Below, one piece after another: positions 22,927-36,537 of a DNA stretch of 64,000 nucleotides; position 1 is the first letter of the stretch, and the number at the start of each line of letters is the position of its first letter. Below the pieces are notes generated by a model, which saw only the letters and a program-made list of their open reading frames with translations, made no database searches and was not told the DNA's origin. Origin of the DNA: Hippopus hippopus (taxonomy: Eukaryota; Mollusca; Bivalvia; Cardiida; Cardiidae); assembly GCA_946811185.2 (NCBI GenBank), contig OX328100.1:18712999-18776998 (forward strand). Reading direction: 5' to 3'. The translations under genes were made by a program, and so were the position numbers.

Positions 22927-23452
22927 CTATGTGAAAAGGGCGCCTTAATGCATCTGCGAAAGTATCGACCCAGGTTAGCCTACGCAGTTCGCACAGGCTG
23001 ACCTGGGCCAGAACTTTTCGCTATTGGTCAATTTTATGTCCTAGGACCAGTCTACCTCGTCATTAAGTCGGTTGTTAAAAAAACGTGTCTATTATAGATT
23101 CATAAATGGCCTGCAACACGCGAAAAGGGGCATTCGGACATTTGCGTAAAGCGTCGTCTCGGATCAGCCTGCGCATTCCGCGCAGGCTGATCCGAGACGG
23201 CACTTTATGACTACATTAGATTTTGTGCTACAGTAGACTTGCGCAAAACAGAAATTCACATAAAAACGGAAAGTGTCGTTTCGGATTAGCCTACGCGGAC
23301 TGCGCGGGCTGATCTGAAACGACACTTTACGCAAATGTCCGAATGCCCCTTTTCGCGTGCTGCAAGCCATTAATATGTGATGGCTTGATCGGTATCGAAT
23401 GTTTCAAAGAGATGCATTAAGCCCCCTTTTGCCTGAGCATGGCTCATTTTAT
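22927..23452. repeat. Dispersed repeat (family B) split by a palindromic MITE
   Basis: The left part (GCCATGCTATGTGAAAAGGG, GACCCAGGTTAGCC/GGCTGACCTGGG stem) and the right part (GATGCATTAAGCCCCC, GAGCATGGCTCATTTT) are the two ends of a repeat also seen whole at 49676-49925, 52481-52742 and 61778-62037. The 23108-23368 element sits inside it. Confidence 0.65.
23108..23368. repeat. 261-base palindromic MITE (family C)
   Basis: The termini GGCCTGCAACACGCGAAAAG and CTTTTCGCGTGCTGCAAGCC are inverted. Inside are two smaller stems built on CGGATCAGCCTGCGC and its complement. Other copies lie at 37277-37535 and 44606-44866. Confidence 0.8.
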
Positions 23453-23573
23453 CTCAATTTAGATCTAGATCTAAAAAGGCTTAAAGCAAGTAAAGACAGC
23501 ACTTTCTAGGTCACAACGAAACTGTACCAGTTTTATTGATTCAGTGCTCTTTCGATTTTGCATAATTTGCGCA

Positions 23574-23575
23574 CT

Positions 23576-23608
<33 letters not shown>

Positions 23609-23609
23609 A
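23574..23609. repeat. CT microsatellite
   Basis: A (CT)n tract with one interruption. Confidence 0.9.
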
Positions 23610-23997
23610 ATAAGATCAGAGTCAGTGATGATCGATGATCAACCTGCGTGCATTTCTAATCTGGTCGTCATCTAAATTGCCAGGCTTTTTCAAAGATATA
23701 ACCAAAAGCATATTGCATATAGCTGCTCTCAACATTGAGCTATTTAGAGGTAATGTAGAGATTATTGATTGTATAAACATTGCCCTTGTGCGGAGATATC
23801 TGTCAAATTATTCTATAGATTATGTTCAAAATCTCCGGAACTTAAAAATGTGACCCCAATTGTTTTATTCTGTCTTTCATGTATGGTACATCATTCCCTT
23901 TTGCAGCAGACCATTTAAAACAATGTGACAGAAGTAGAAATTACACATTTATCAACGTTTTCACATGTACAAGTATACTAGTATATCAAGTCCTAAT

Positions 23998-24512
23998 TAA
24001 CTCTTTATCAAACGACAACAATTTGGGTTTATCTAATTTGAAAACATTTGCAGTCGACTTTTAGATGTGGTTCAAATGATGCTAATTGTCTTTAAAATAT
24101 CGGATAAAAATCAGTGTTGGGAAAGGAGAAAATGCTGATAATCAGCATTTTCTCTTTTTTCCAAAATGTTTTAGAAAGCCTTCCATCTGGTTGTTTTAAT
24201 CTATACACAGTGTTGTTTTGTCAACACTGAATATTTTTTGCGTGAAAAATGACGTTCTCCAAGTCATCTAAGAACGATTTCTTGACCCTTACTACGCAGC
24301 CCTGACTTAACGACCCTGAGGAAGAAGGCTTTTGAAAACAATGTGTGACAAGGAGAAAATGCTGGTAACCAGTTTTTTGTCTCCTTTTCCCAAAATGTTT
24401 TCTACCATTTAAATAACAACTTTCATCATTTGGGTCACCTTTAATTTGTCTTCTGAAAATGCTTTTAACTTTGACCATGCTAAAATTGTATCGTATGTGA
24501 AAGAAGGTAAGG
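23998..24512. repeat. Two family-A MITEs
   Basis: 23998-about 24200 is in reverse orientation (TTAACTCTTTATCAAACGAC start). 24280-24512 runs forward (CTGACTTAACGACCCTGAGG). Both keep the central stem with mismatches. Confidence 0.7.
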
Positions 24513-25668
24513 GGTCCTAAAATTGCTCGAATTATGTATCTGGATTTAGGTGCCGTGAAAATCACCAGAAGAAAAAAAGGCCATTAAAGAAACATCAGAT
24601 GGGGTTTTTACCATTTTTGACTGTTGGCTACTCTTTTGATAAAGGTAAGAGAATCAGGGACTTTCTTCAGTTTTAATTTTATTTCATGGCACAATAAATA
24701 ATCTTTTTAGGCTTGACGATTAGGTGACACCATGTACAGTTAAATAATTTAGAGGTCTTTTTCAATTGACTCAACACAAGCATATTTGATTCCGAGGGTT
24801 AAAAGACACACTATGGGTTTATCGGTTAAATCTGATAACTGGGACGTATCTAATCGCGTCACTCAGCTTTATTTCACGTTTCGGGAAAGTTTTTTAAGCG
24901 CGATTGCAGCTTCCTGTCGTCATAGTGGACAATTTAAAGTGCAGGACAGATAACCGTTATTACAGAGTTCTCTTGTGTAATGAAAAGTAGACACGTTTGA
25001 CCGTTCGTGAAATTGCATCTTTTTTTTTTTTATACCACTTCAAACGACTTATCACAAAACTATGTAAATCCATTTTAAACAATAGAAATGATAATCCAAT
25101 TATTCGTATGAGTGTTGATTGTAGCTCACTAATCAGTCAAGTAAGACATTCATGGGCGAGGGGGCGGGGGCTGGAGTGTGAGAAACAAAAATATATCACT
25201 TTACCGGTGATATACTATTGTCTTTTTTTTTTGAGAAATCGTAATGTAATATTTCTCACGATTGTCTAAAAAGTTCGAATCGGATGCACATGTGTGTAAG
25301 GGATACCTCCCTCCTAGAAAAGATTAAATAAAAAACATTATACGAGATGTAAGTAGATCTAGGTATTCCATCAAAATATAAAAAAAGATGAAATCCTTGT
25401 ATAAGTTGAACTAAGTAACCGGTATTTCTCTCAACGACGTGTTATGGACTAAATGCTGAAGTGTCCATTTTACAAGCTTATCAAGGATCGACTACACCTT
25501 TGCCCATAGACTGTGCACATCACTTACCTATTGAAAATTCTGAGAAATAAACGTTGACTTAACCTCAGACTCAGTAAACAATGACTTAACACAAAGCTGA
25601 TCAAAAGAGCATTTTTCTTTTCTTAACCCAATTCGTTCGAAAAAAGATACAAGTTAGCCGTCGAGAAA
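24513..25668. other. Intergenic sequence upstream of the large gene
   Basis: No gene or recognisable element was seen. It includes a T-run (25020-25031) and short ORFs without protein character. Confidence 0.35.
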
Positions 25669-25669
25669 G

Positions 25670-25676
25670 TATAAAG
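25670..25676 (+). promoter_or_regulatory. Candidate TATA box for the NIDO-AMOP-VWD gene
   Basis: TATAAAG lies 322 bases before the proposed start codon in the right orientation. If used, the 5' UTR would contain the MITE at 25712-25936. Position alone supports it. Confidence 0.25.
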
Positions 25677-25711
25677 CAATCTGTGATTTTGAAGCTAAGG
25701 GCAAGAAGAGG

Positions 25712-25936
25712 TTAACTCTTTACCAAGTAATCCTGTGCTTTAACGACCCTTGAGCTTCTGAAAACACTGATGGAAAGGTAGAAGATGCTAGAAACCAGCA
25801 TTTTCTTCTTTATTTACAATTGTGTACCACCTTTTCGGAGGCAAATCTCATAATTTGAGTCACATCTTATTAGATGTTTGTAAATTCTTTCAATGTGGCC
25901 AGGTCAAATTTTGTCGTCTGTTTAAGAGGTTAAACA
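25712..25936. repeat. Family-A MITE directly upstream of the gene start
   Basis: It begins TTAACTCTTTACC and ends GTTTAAGAGGTTAA with a shortened stem (GATGCTAGAAACCAGCATTT). It ends 55 bases before the ATG at 25992. Confidence 0.75.
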
Positions 25937-25991
25937 AACAACGCTTAGTGTTATCTTTCTTGGTTTAGTTGACAGGTAATTCAAAGGTAAA

Positions 25992-26067
25992 ATGGCTCCT
26001 AAACCTGTCCCAAGTGAACCGTGGATTATTTTCACGTTTTTGTTGTTTCTAAGTTATCATTTAACAG
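25992..26067 (+). CDS. Exon 1: start codon and signal peptide
   Basis: ATG at 25992 (context AAAATGG) opens MAPKPVPSEPWIIFTFLLFL, then SYHLT: a short polar start followed by a hydrophobic core typical of a signal peptide. Donor G|GTAATG at 26068 leaves phase 1, as exon 2 or 3 requires. Confidence 0.75.
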
Positions 26068-29000
26068 GTAATGATTTTCTTTAATTTCATTTTATACTGT
26101 TGGAAGAACATAATATTCTAGTTTTGGTACGTAGGGCAGTGTATACACGCGGCTTATAGCTAGTCACGTGATATTTTGACGGACACGCGAAAAGGACAGG
26201 AACTTTGTCATTATGTTTGCTTGCTCCCAAAGCTGTTTCCCAGGCTCATTACATGTCACATTTTTCTGAAAATACTCAATAAGATTTATCATAGAATTTG
26301 ACATTGGAAGAAGGGACAAGCTATTTTCACGGTGATCCATCATCAAAGTATTTCCTCCCCCCCCCCCCCCATGTTTTCCCGCGTAAAAGAATCAATCAAA
26401 TGTTCGGGTCTTGATTTACCTGTAAGATTCAAAAACAAGAAATATACGTTTTGCCTGTACGTGTATGTTGACAGTAGGTTCCTGAATGCTTAGTTTGCAT
26501 CATATACAGGGCTCCAGATAAGAGGCAGTGTTGGTATTCTAAAGCCATTAATTCTCTTTGAAATCCTATGTTGTGGGTACTCATTAGAATCGTCTCGATG
26601 AGACGATTCTAATGAATACTCACAATATAGGGTTTAGTGGAGAATAATTAATATTTTCAATTTTGAAATCAAAATCAATCCCTCTATCTGGAGCTCTGAT
26701 ATTATACACATATAATTGAAATGTATTTGAGCCCATTTTGCCATTAAATTCATGCATAGTGAATAGGAAAAGCTACGTTTTGCCTGTAGCCCCATTCGGC
26801 TTCTAGTTGATATATGGTCAAGGGTGGTGTACAGAATACTTCACAAAAGTATCGAGCAGTGTAGATTAAAACGGTAGTTGATATAGTTTAGCGTCAGGTA
26901 AAGTGTTAAACAATTATGGGAGCGGTACAAGCATGTAAATAAGTTATGAGATGCAAAAACATTATTAACCAAATCTGTCATATTCGTTTTTAACCACATG
27001 AGCCCTTTACCAAACAATCCCGAGTTTAAACGACCCTGAGAAAAAAAGCTTTGGAAAACATTGGTGGGAAAAGGAGAAAGTGCTGGCCCAGTCCAGCATT
27101 TTCTCATTTTTCCACAATGTTTTTTACCCATCTTACGAACAAAAAAAAAAAAAGGCTACCCATTTAAGATGCATCTAACTCGTCGTCTGCATATGCCTTC
27201 AATCTGGAAAAGTCTAACATTTGGTCGTTTGGTAAAGACTTAACTCTTTTTCTGCCAGTTCAAGTAGGGGAGTTTGCCTTGTTTTCAAGGTCTAAAAGCA
27301 AATTTCCATCCCGGTTGATGACGGGTTTGGTCTAATAAAGGCATTTAAAAGCGGACTGCGCTGATCCAATATCAGACTGTTCGTTCTGTACAGTCTGATC
27401 TTGATCTACGCCGCCCGCAAAAGCTACAGGAGACGCCATTTGCAGTAAAAGAGCTAAACCCTTAACTGGCTTTCATTGTTTTTGCGGACAGTGTTGATTA
27501 ACATCAGACTGCACGGATCTACACTGTCGGCTACATTGTCACAAATCCTTGCCAAAATCACCTTAAAATAGCAATATTTCGACTGTTTTTTCTTCATTGA
27601 GAAGGTCCGTTTATAAAAAAATATTGACCCTCAAGCTGTTTAAGCGCGACTCACTAACCTTTAGCGGACTGCGTAGATCAAAGTCATACTGCATAGAACG
27701 TAGAACTTGGATCTAAACTCTCCGATAAGGAGATATTTTTCACCAAAAAAAAAAATAAGGTTGAAATATACTCCTCACAAAAAGTTAAGCAACAATGAAT
27801 TACCGCTGCACCAGAATCTTATTATTACACATATAGACAATTTCATTGTATAAATGTAATGAGAATTGAGTTACAAACCAATCCAAACAATTTTGTACTT
27901 CTATCAGATAATGTTTCTCACTTACAGGCTTTTAAAGGTGGGAATTTAGATTTTTCACATCTCACCAAATTAAAAAATATATATATCACTGAAATTTATA
28001 TGAAAAAACAATACAAATCATCAATAATTAAGAATCATAAAATTACAAAAAAACTTTTTTTTATGTATTCCCTTAAAAGGCTACGTAGCCTCTTAAGGTA
28101 TTTTTAGATTTCGCGCCAGAAATCAAAAAAGCATTGTGGGAATGTCAAGTGACTGGCACGTGACTAATGACGCTTAAATTCCCAAACATGTAATTATTTT
28201 CCATAATGTCTTCTTCGGACGCTATGTTTGAAGCTTCGTCTGTGTATTTCCGCTATGTAAATGAGCGAGTTGCTCATGTAAAAATAGACCGTATTTCCCT
28301 TCAGTGTCGACCTGGGCCCAAGTAAATCTCTAATTTCTCTTGTTGTCGGATGGTTTTCGACTACTGGGGTTTTATGAATGAAAATGAAGAGGCTTTGGGA
28401 GCATAAGGATGATTTTCTTGTATTTTTGTAAAATTTTCGTCACAAAATCTGAAGGGCCACCTTTAAAGTAAGGCACTGTCTAAATCCACACGCAAAAAAG
28501 TGGTATACTATCCAGATGTTTTAAAATCTCTAAAATTCGTTCAACCTGCAACAGTCAGTACACGGTATGGCCTCCATTAGCACGAACACAAGCTTGAACT
28601 CTTCTGGGCAATTTGAGTGGCCAGCAAGATCTCCAGATCTCAATCCGATAGAGCATGCGTGGGACATTCTCGGTAGGCGTGTCAATGATGGAAATGCGAG
28701 GCCTCAGAACCTCCAACACCTTGAGCAACTTTTGAGTCAGGAATGGTAGGATATTCCACAACAACAGCTGGACGGCTTGATCTGGTCAATGCCCAGAAGT
28801 GTTCATGTTTGTACTGGTGCTAATGGTGGCCATACTGTGTACTGACTGTGTCCCGGTTGCAGATTGACCGAATTTTAGAGATTTTATAACATCAGGGTAG
28901 TATACCACTTTTTTGCATGTGGATTTAGACAGTGCCTTACTTCAAAAGCCTGAAAATGAGAAACATGATCTGATAGAAGTACAGAATTGCTTGGACTGGT

Positions 29001-32000
29001 TTTTAACTCAATACTCATTACATTTATACAATGAAATTGTCTATATGTGCAATAATAAAATTTTGGTGCAGCGGTAATTCATTGTTGCTTAACTTTCTGT
29101 GAGGAGTATAACATGATTCAAATTTTTTCTGTCGGCTGGAAAGTTTTATTTAACTTATTTAGCAGGATATGGGTAAAGTCAGCGTTATATAAGTAAACTC
29201 TTTCAGCGCCAAATCTATAAAGTCGACCTCTTTCGACGGCATGCACTTCACTGAAACTCTGGTTGAGTTCTATCATATAAGCCGTGCTGTTTGAAAAGAG
29301 GGCTTGATGCATCTGCAAAAAGTTTCGACCCAGGCATTCCGCGCAGGCTGACCTGGGTCAAAACTTTTTGCCAACCGTCAACTTTCTGCATGTCAAAAAG
29401 TATCGACTCAGATCAGACTGCGCGGACCGAAACGTTTTGCTATAGGCCAATTTTCTGCATGTCAAAGGACCAATCTACGTATTAAATCAGTTGGTCGTTA
29501 GACTTAGTTGATTTTATGGATCCCTAATTATGTGACGATTTTCTTGGTGTAATGCATCACACTGATGTGCACGTTCTGTGCAGTCTGATCTTGATCTATG
29601 CCGTCCGCAAAAGCCCTGTTCTCGCCTATGGTGGTGAAAGGATTAATCAGTACAAGCTAATCAGTCTTAGTACATCACCATGTAAATATTGCATGTGTAC
29701 ATAGTATTGTTTGTTCTGGGCTGAATTTGACATCAGCGGTATTTTAGATATATGTACTATATGATATACATAGATCAACATTCCTGTACATCGGAAAAGA
29801 ATTTGCAAGTTTCGTTGTTAGACGATGGTGTTTCAAGATATATTTAACAAGAGAGATCTCATAAAAAGCCAGGGCGTTGGCCAGCCAAAAATAAAGTATA
29901 TGCAAAAGTAAAAGAAAGGATATAGATCGGATTACACAGAACATGTAGAGTGTGTCTTTGATGCATACCGTCTGATGTTCCTTGATATTCTATGGACAAA
30001 CCAGCATCGATATTAGAATATCGAGATCTTTTTTAACCCTTGTCCTTCTAAATGAAACTTTCAAGCCGATGGTAAAAACCCAAATTTTGTTATTTCAAAG
30101 GTATTTTTAGGGAGAAAGATATCTTCATATCGGACAATGTAGACCCAAGATCAGATTGCACGTTCGGTGCATTCTGATCTTGATCTACACTGTCCGCAAA
30201 ACGTCAGTGAGTCGCGCTTAGCTGCCTAAGGGTTAAATGGCTGCCCACATCCATTACCTTTGGAGCTATACAAAAAAAAATTTTTTTCCTTAAAAAATAG
30301 ACCATTTTTCACACAGTTCCGACTAGATCTATTAACGACCCTGAAAGAGATGGCTTTTGAAAACAATCTGGAAAAAAAGGAGAATATGCTGGTAACCATC
30401 ATTTTCTTCTTTTCCCAAAATGTTTTAAACCCTTTCCCATACAAGAACGGTTATTTTAGTATCATTTTATTTGTCGTATGCAAATACGGTACTTAGGACT
30501 TGGACAAGTCTAAAAACTGTCGTTTGGTGAAGAGTCAACAGTCGTCAAGTGCAGTTGAGCGTGTGTCGTGTCACTTGAGGTTGGATTTTTGTTTCGTAAA
30601 ATAATACTGAACCAAAAAAGAAACTTCCCCTGTGTTTAAGTGCAAATGCAATGTTGTTTAAAAAAAATCAAAATGTCAGATGACCTACATATATTCGAGC
30701 GAACGATTATGTGTCCGATAAAAAAAAAATTTAACTCGATTGAAAGCATTTTGCAGAAGAAACCCGCTGAAAGCGATTTTCACGTGCATACATGGACCAG
30801 AATAATTCGTGTATATTTTTTGAAACCTTTCAGTCTAATTTTATAGACTTTCATGTCAATAAGAAAAAAACGTTGAAAAAAATTAAATTCATTTTAGTTT
30901 TCTTTATTTTTGATATGCCTAGAATTCCGCAAAATTTACGCGAACATGCCATTGGCATGCTTAATGCTGGTATGACGATGAATGCTGTTGCTATGAATAT
31001 TGGATGTTCTACTCGTGCTATTCAACACCTTAGGCAACGTTTTCAAGCAACAGGGCGTACGGAAGATCGACCACGTAGTGGACGTCCTCGCGTCACGACG
31101 CGCAGCCAAGACCGCTATATTCGGAACACCCACCTGCGCAATCGCTCCCAAACTGCCACAGCCACTGCTGCTAACACCCCTGGTACACATAACAGCCGTA
31201 TATCTGCCCAAACTGTGCGCAATCGCTTGCGCGAGAGTGGGCTACGTGCACGTCGTCCATACGTTGGTTGTGTTTTGACGCGACGTCACCGCGTAAATCG
31301 TGTTAATTGGGCACGTACACACCAACGCTGGCTTAGACAACAATGGAATAGCGTTCTTTTCTCTGACGAGTCGAGGTTTTCCATTCATCGAGGTGATGGC
31401 AGGGTTCGAGTATACCGTAGGAGAAATGAACGTTATGCAGACTGTTGCGTACTTGAACGAGATCGTTTTGGGGGTGGGGGTTCTGTCTTGGTTTGGGCGG
31501 GCATTGCACATGGCTTTCGCACTAATCTCGTCGTTATCGAAGGGAATTTGAATGACCAACGCTACCGAGATGAAATTCTTGCGAGGCACGTTATCCCACT
31601 GTTTCAAAATAATGCCAATATCACTCTTTTTCAGCATGATAATGCCACAAGCCATACAGCTAGGGACAATGTGAATTTCCTCAGGGCGAATAACATTGCA
31701 TTTATTAATGACTGGCCTGCCAAAAGCCCTGATCTGAATCCCATTGAACACCTTTGGGATAATTTGGACCAGCGTGTTAGACGTCGCCCTATTCCACCGT
31801 CTAACGTCATTCAGCTAAGACAAGCTTAATTCAGGAACGGAACAACATTCCACAAGCCGAAATCAATACACTTATCCGTTCTATGCGCCAACGATGCCAG
31901 GCAGTCCTTCATGCTGAAGGTAGTCATACCCGATATTAATTTGTGATTTTGGTGAGCGACCCCTTCCGCATTTTAACTACCATTTCACTACTTTTGGATA

Positions 32001-35000
32001 AACCCTCAGCAATATTTTTTTTCACATAAAGTCGCAATAAAATATTCTTTCAATGCATATAAATCTAGTTTAATCCTGATTTTCATATTTGTGTATATCT
32101 GCACTTAAACACAGGGGAAGTTTCTTTTTTGGTTCAGTATATGTATTATAAACGAATACCAGCATGTAAACACGGATACTACGGTTCAAATCAAAATTTA
32201 AACATGCTTGTATCATATATTGACCTTACTGGCTAATACTGTCAAGTAACGAGCGATTTCTCGTTTTGCTATGTTTATTTTACATCGATTCATATATAAA
32301 GCATAGAAGGAGCTTACTTAAATTTTCTGTCTTAAATCAAAGTTATCGTAAAACACTTATTAATGCAACTAAATACATTTTTTTTTTCTTTGAAAGAGTG
32401 ATGAAACTGTACGGTTAAATTCAGAAGAAATGTGCAGATTTTGGCCAACAAATAACGGGACTGTTGTTTTGTAATCGGTAACTCTGTCTATTTTTACATC
32501 AGATGTGACGTCATCGAACTGATTTGAATACGAATCTGTATAATCGACTCGTGATGTTGATAAAGTGCTTTTCCCACAAATCTTAAAAAAAAAAAAAAAA
32601 AAAACTCTGGCGCGAATTTAAAAAATATCTCAAGAGTCTACTTAACCTATTTAGAAAGTACCATTGAAAAAAAAAAAGTATTTTCCTATATTTGTCTTTC
32701 TTTTTACTGATGAGTTGCCAACTATCGCCTGCCTTGATTCAGCGATGAGTCATTTTTTGCAGTTTGGTGAGATTATATAAATCTTATCTATCCCTTTTAG
32801 GCCTAAGTCTTGTTGGTTATCCATATTTTAGAAGGGTGTTTTCAAGTCGTCTCCTGTAAATTCCAGAGTTTCGAGGGCAACCATACATTAAAAGCAAATT
32901 TTAAAGGCATTCTCACTATAGAATGAGATACATACTTAATTTTCTGGTTCATATTAAATGATTCTTAGAATCCGATGGTAAAGACCCAATTATTGCTATT
33001 TCATTGTTTGGAGAGGGGGGTGGGGATATTTCCTTATCGGACAGTGTAGATCCGAGATCAAACAGTAGTCCGATTTTGATCTACACTGTCCGCAAAAGGT
33101 TTTTGAATCGCGTTCAGCAGCTTAAGGTTTAACCATTAAGCAAACAGTCCCCAGTTTTAACGACCCTGAGAAAGATCTTTGTTTTCTACCTTTCAATGAC
33201 AAAAGCCATTATTTTAGCCACTTTTGATTAAAAATGCTTTGAATTTTGAAATGTCTAAAAGTTTGTCATCTGTTACAATGCTAAACCTTTGACTACCGAA
33301 ACTTTCAAGGCATACTCGTAAGTTTCGTAAGGACATGAACTTTTCACCACAAGACACATTTTTAGATCTGTACAAATAGAAAGTATTCGCAGACGGCAAA
33401 TTGAATAGGCGTCACATGATTAGATCTGTCTTTAAAAGGGGAAAACATTTTTGGAAAAGGAGAAAAATGTGATTACCATCTTTTTCTCATTTTCCCACAG
33501 TGCTTTTAAAGCCTTCTTCCTCAGTGTCGTTCAAGCACAAGATTGTTCGGTAAAAGTTTAGAGGATCAACGCATCAGATGAAAAATAAGTTGTAAGTAAG
33601 TACAACTAAAATAAGAAGTAAGACACAAGGCAATATACGAGTACTTCAACCTCAATAAATCATTGAAAACTGCGCATTCACGCTTGTTTGTTTGCATTTT
33701 TTTTTACCGTTGGTCACTTCCAAGGCGAAAAAGGTCGAACATAACAGTAAATATTTGATAATGTACAAAAATAATTTTCAGTCAGGTATAAGTAATAATC
33801 GATGCTTCTTCATAAGTATGGTGATCGGAATTTCTCAATGCATTGGTATGATTTAAAGGTTTAATACATGAATTCTAAATTTAAAAAAAAAGAATGCAAT
33901 TTACTAAATGTAAATTGTAGGTATTTTTCCATAGCTGAAACTCTCAATTTTTTTTGCGCACTAAAGGTAAATGCGTTGTCACACTCAATGAAGAATGTGA
34001 AGTTTTTTGATGACTAAAGGTGCCAATTTCATTGGCATATTAAGTGAAAATACTAAGAACAGCTCAACGTAAAATGTACAATGACTACGAAAGTAAATGT
34101 CATTGCTGTACAAGTGGTAACTGCGTAGTGGTAACTTAAAGTCAAATGTGATTTTTTTTTTTTTGTTATCGGTGCACTAAGCGTAAATGCTTACTCACAT
34201 TCAATGTAATATGTAATGAGATATTTTTTTCTCGACTGAAACTGTTAATATCGTTGGCATACTAGGAGGAACATGCTTAGTCATAATCAATGTTAAATGT
34301 TAGGTTTTACCCTGACTAAAAGTGTTAATTTCATTGGCATACTAGAGGTAAATACTTAGTCATACTCATTGTAAAATGTCAGATCTCCCCTCCCCCCGCC
34401 CGCCTGACTTAAAAGTGATAATTTCATTGGCACACTTGGGGCAAATGCTTAATGATACACATTGTAAAATGAGTTTTTTTTTTTGACTGAAAGTCAATAT
34501 CATTGGCGCACAAAGGGTAAATACTTGGTCATATTCAGTGTATTAAAACGTAAGTATTTTTTCATATTTGAAATCGTCAATTTCATTGCCACACTAAGGG
34601 TAAATGCAGTCATTCTCTTTGCAAAATGTGAGGTTTTTTCCCTGGCCAAGCGTGTTAAATTCATTGCCATATACTAAAGTTATATGCTTAGACATCCTAC
34701 TTAAAAGATTTGAGGTCTTCTCAAACCCCCCCCCCCCCCGCCATACTTTAAGTGTTAAATTCATTGGCACACTTGGGGTAAATACTTAATGATACTCATT
34801 GTAAAATGAGGTTTTTTTCCTGACTAAAATTTAATGTCATTAGCAAAAGTAAACACTTATTCATAATCAAGGAATTAAAACTTTAAAAAAAAAGCGTCAA
34901 CTTTACTGGAGCATAAAGGGAAAATGCTTAGTGCTACTCTTTGTAAAATGTGTTTTTTCCGTGATTGAAAGTGTCGATTTCATTGGCGCACAAAAGGTAA

Positions 35001-36447
35001 TGCGTAGGGTTGCTCAATGTAAAATTTGAAAGTTTCAGAGTCAGTTTCATTGGCGCACCAACGATAAATGCTCAGTCGTACTCATTGTAAACTGCTGTAG
35101 ATTGGCTTCAGGAGGTAATGGATTTGGAGAACAAAGGAAGACAGTCCAAATCTAGATGTGTGGGCTCTTGATGGGCCTTCTATCTGGATGAGTTTAGATC
35201 CGTGTTCCAATATGTACACACCACTTTATCAACTGACCCTCTCACCTTGATATCACTAAAATGATAGATAGCGCGCTGTTCACTCTTCGGCAAACGACAA
35301 AACTTACGACTAGTCCGAATTGAAAGCGTTTGCAGACAACAAAATCAAATATTGCTCATATGGTGAGATTTGTCTAAGATAGGATAGAAAACATTGTGGG
35401 AAAAGGAGAAAATGCTGGTTACCAGCATTTTCCCATTTTCCCAAAATGTTTTCAAAATTTCTTTTTTCCCTGGGTCGTTTAAAGTTGGGATTGTTTGGTA
35501 AAGGGTAAAACTCTTTAAGATATAATAATGTGTAAGTTCAACCTCTTTCGAATGCTGGAAAAACAGTCCACTGAAATTCAGTTTTATTCTATGGACTCGG
35601 CTCAACAAGCGGGTTGATTGACAAGTTGTTAGCTTCACAAGGGTTTGATTTTTAGCAGACATATTGTACTTATTTTTTCAACATAATCACCTTGAGTATT
35701 TACATGTATACACTTTTGCTAGCGATGTTTAAGGGCCTCAACAAGTCACTTGTAAAGAAGTCCTTTTCTTGACCATTCAGAAAGTCCTCCACTGCATTTT
35801 TTATGTCATCGTCTGACAGAAAGTGGGTACCTGAAATGCCTTTTTCAATTCCGGGAATAGATGAAAGTCTGGTGGAGCAAAATCAGGCGAATTAGGCGGA
35901 TGCTAGATCCGTTCAAAGCCATAACCGCTAATGGCAGTCTTGGCAATGACAGACTTGCTGGTTCAGCAATTTAGTACATTTCTTGCCTTGATTACTTTCG
36001 GGTGCTACTTCTTCGACATAAATTGGCCTAATCACCCAATAGCCTACTTCTGGTACGAAGCCTTCAATTAGCGTCATAGAACAACTGGAATTGTGCACTA
36101 ATCAAATTTGTACAAGCAAATCCGATCTGCTGAAATTTCTGCCATATTTATTATTTTCCCAAACTGGACACCTACGCATGGGTTAGACATATTTTTGTTG
36201 TCGTGATAGGCTATCCTAGCTCAGATATGATGCTCTTGACCTAGTTTCCACAAGAAATTCAAGGTTCTACGGTAAAGATAGCGATAAAATGTCTATACGA
36301 AGCTGCTCGAAATTTCAACCCGAGAGTTTTTATATAATTTCTTTATCGAGTAAAATTGATTTCCTAATATATGTAACGTTACTAGATTCAAAACATGTAG
36401 CCTGGTACTTAAAAGCTATTCTGGTGTTGTAGGGTGTTTGACGCCTT

Positions 36448-36537
<90 letters not shown>

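Larger units (their letters stand above)
27771..29106. mobile_element. Fold-back Tc1/mariner derivative, TA-flanked
   Basis: The ends CTCCTCACAAAAAGTTAAGC and GCTTAACTTTCTGTGAGGAG are inverted and flanked by TA (27769-27770 and 29107-29108). The arms stay complementary inward for about 160 bases, then again between 28468-28608 and 28790-28945, interrupted on the left by the insertion at 27931-28467. Only about 180 bases between the arms are unique, and they encode a transposase C-terminus. Confidence 0.75.

Noticed and set aside
30936..31751. Several ORFs overlapping the transposase on both strands
   Set aside because: They are shadows of the transposase gene; only the frame with catalytic D, D and E is real.
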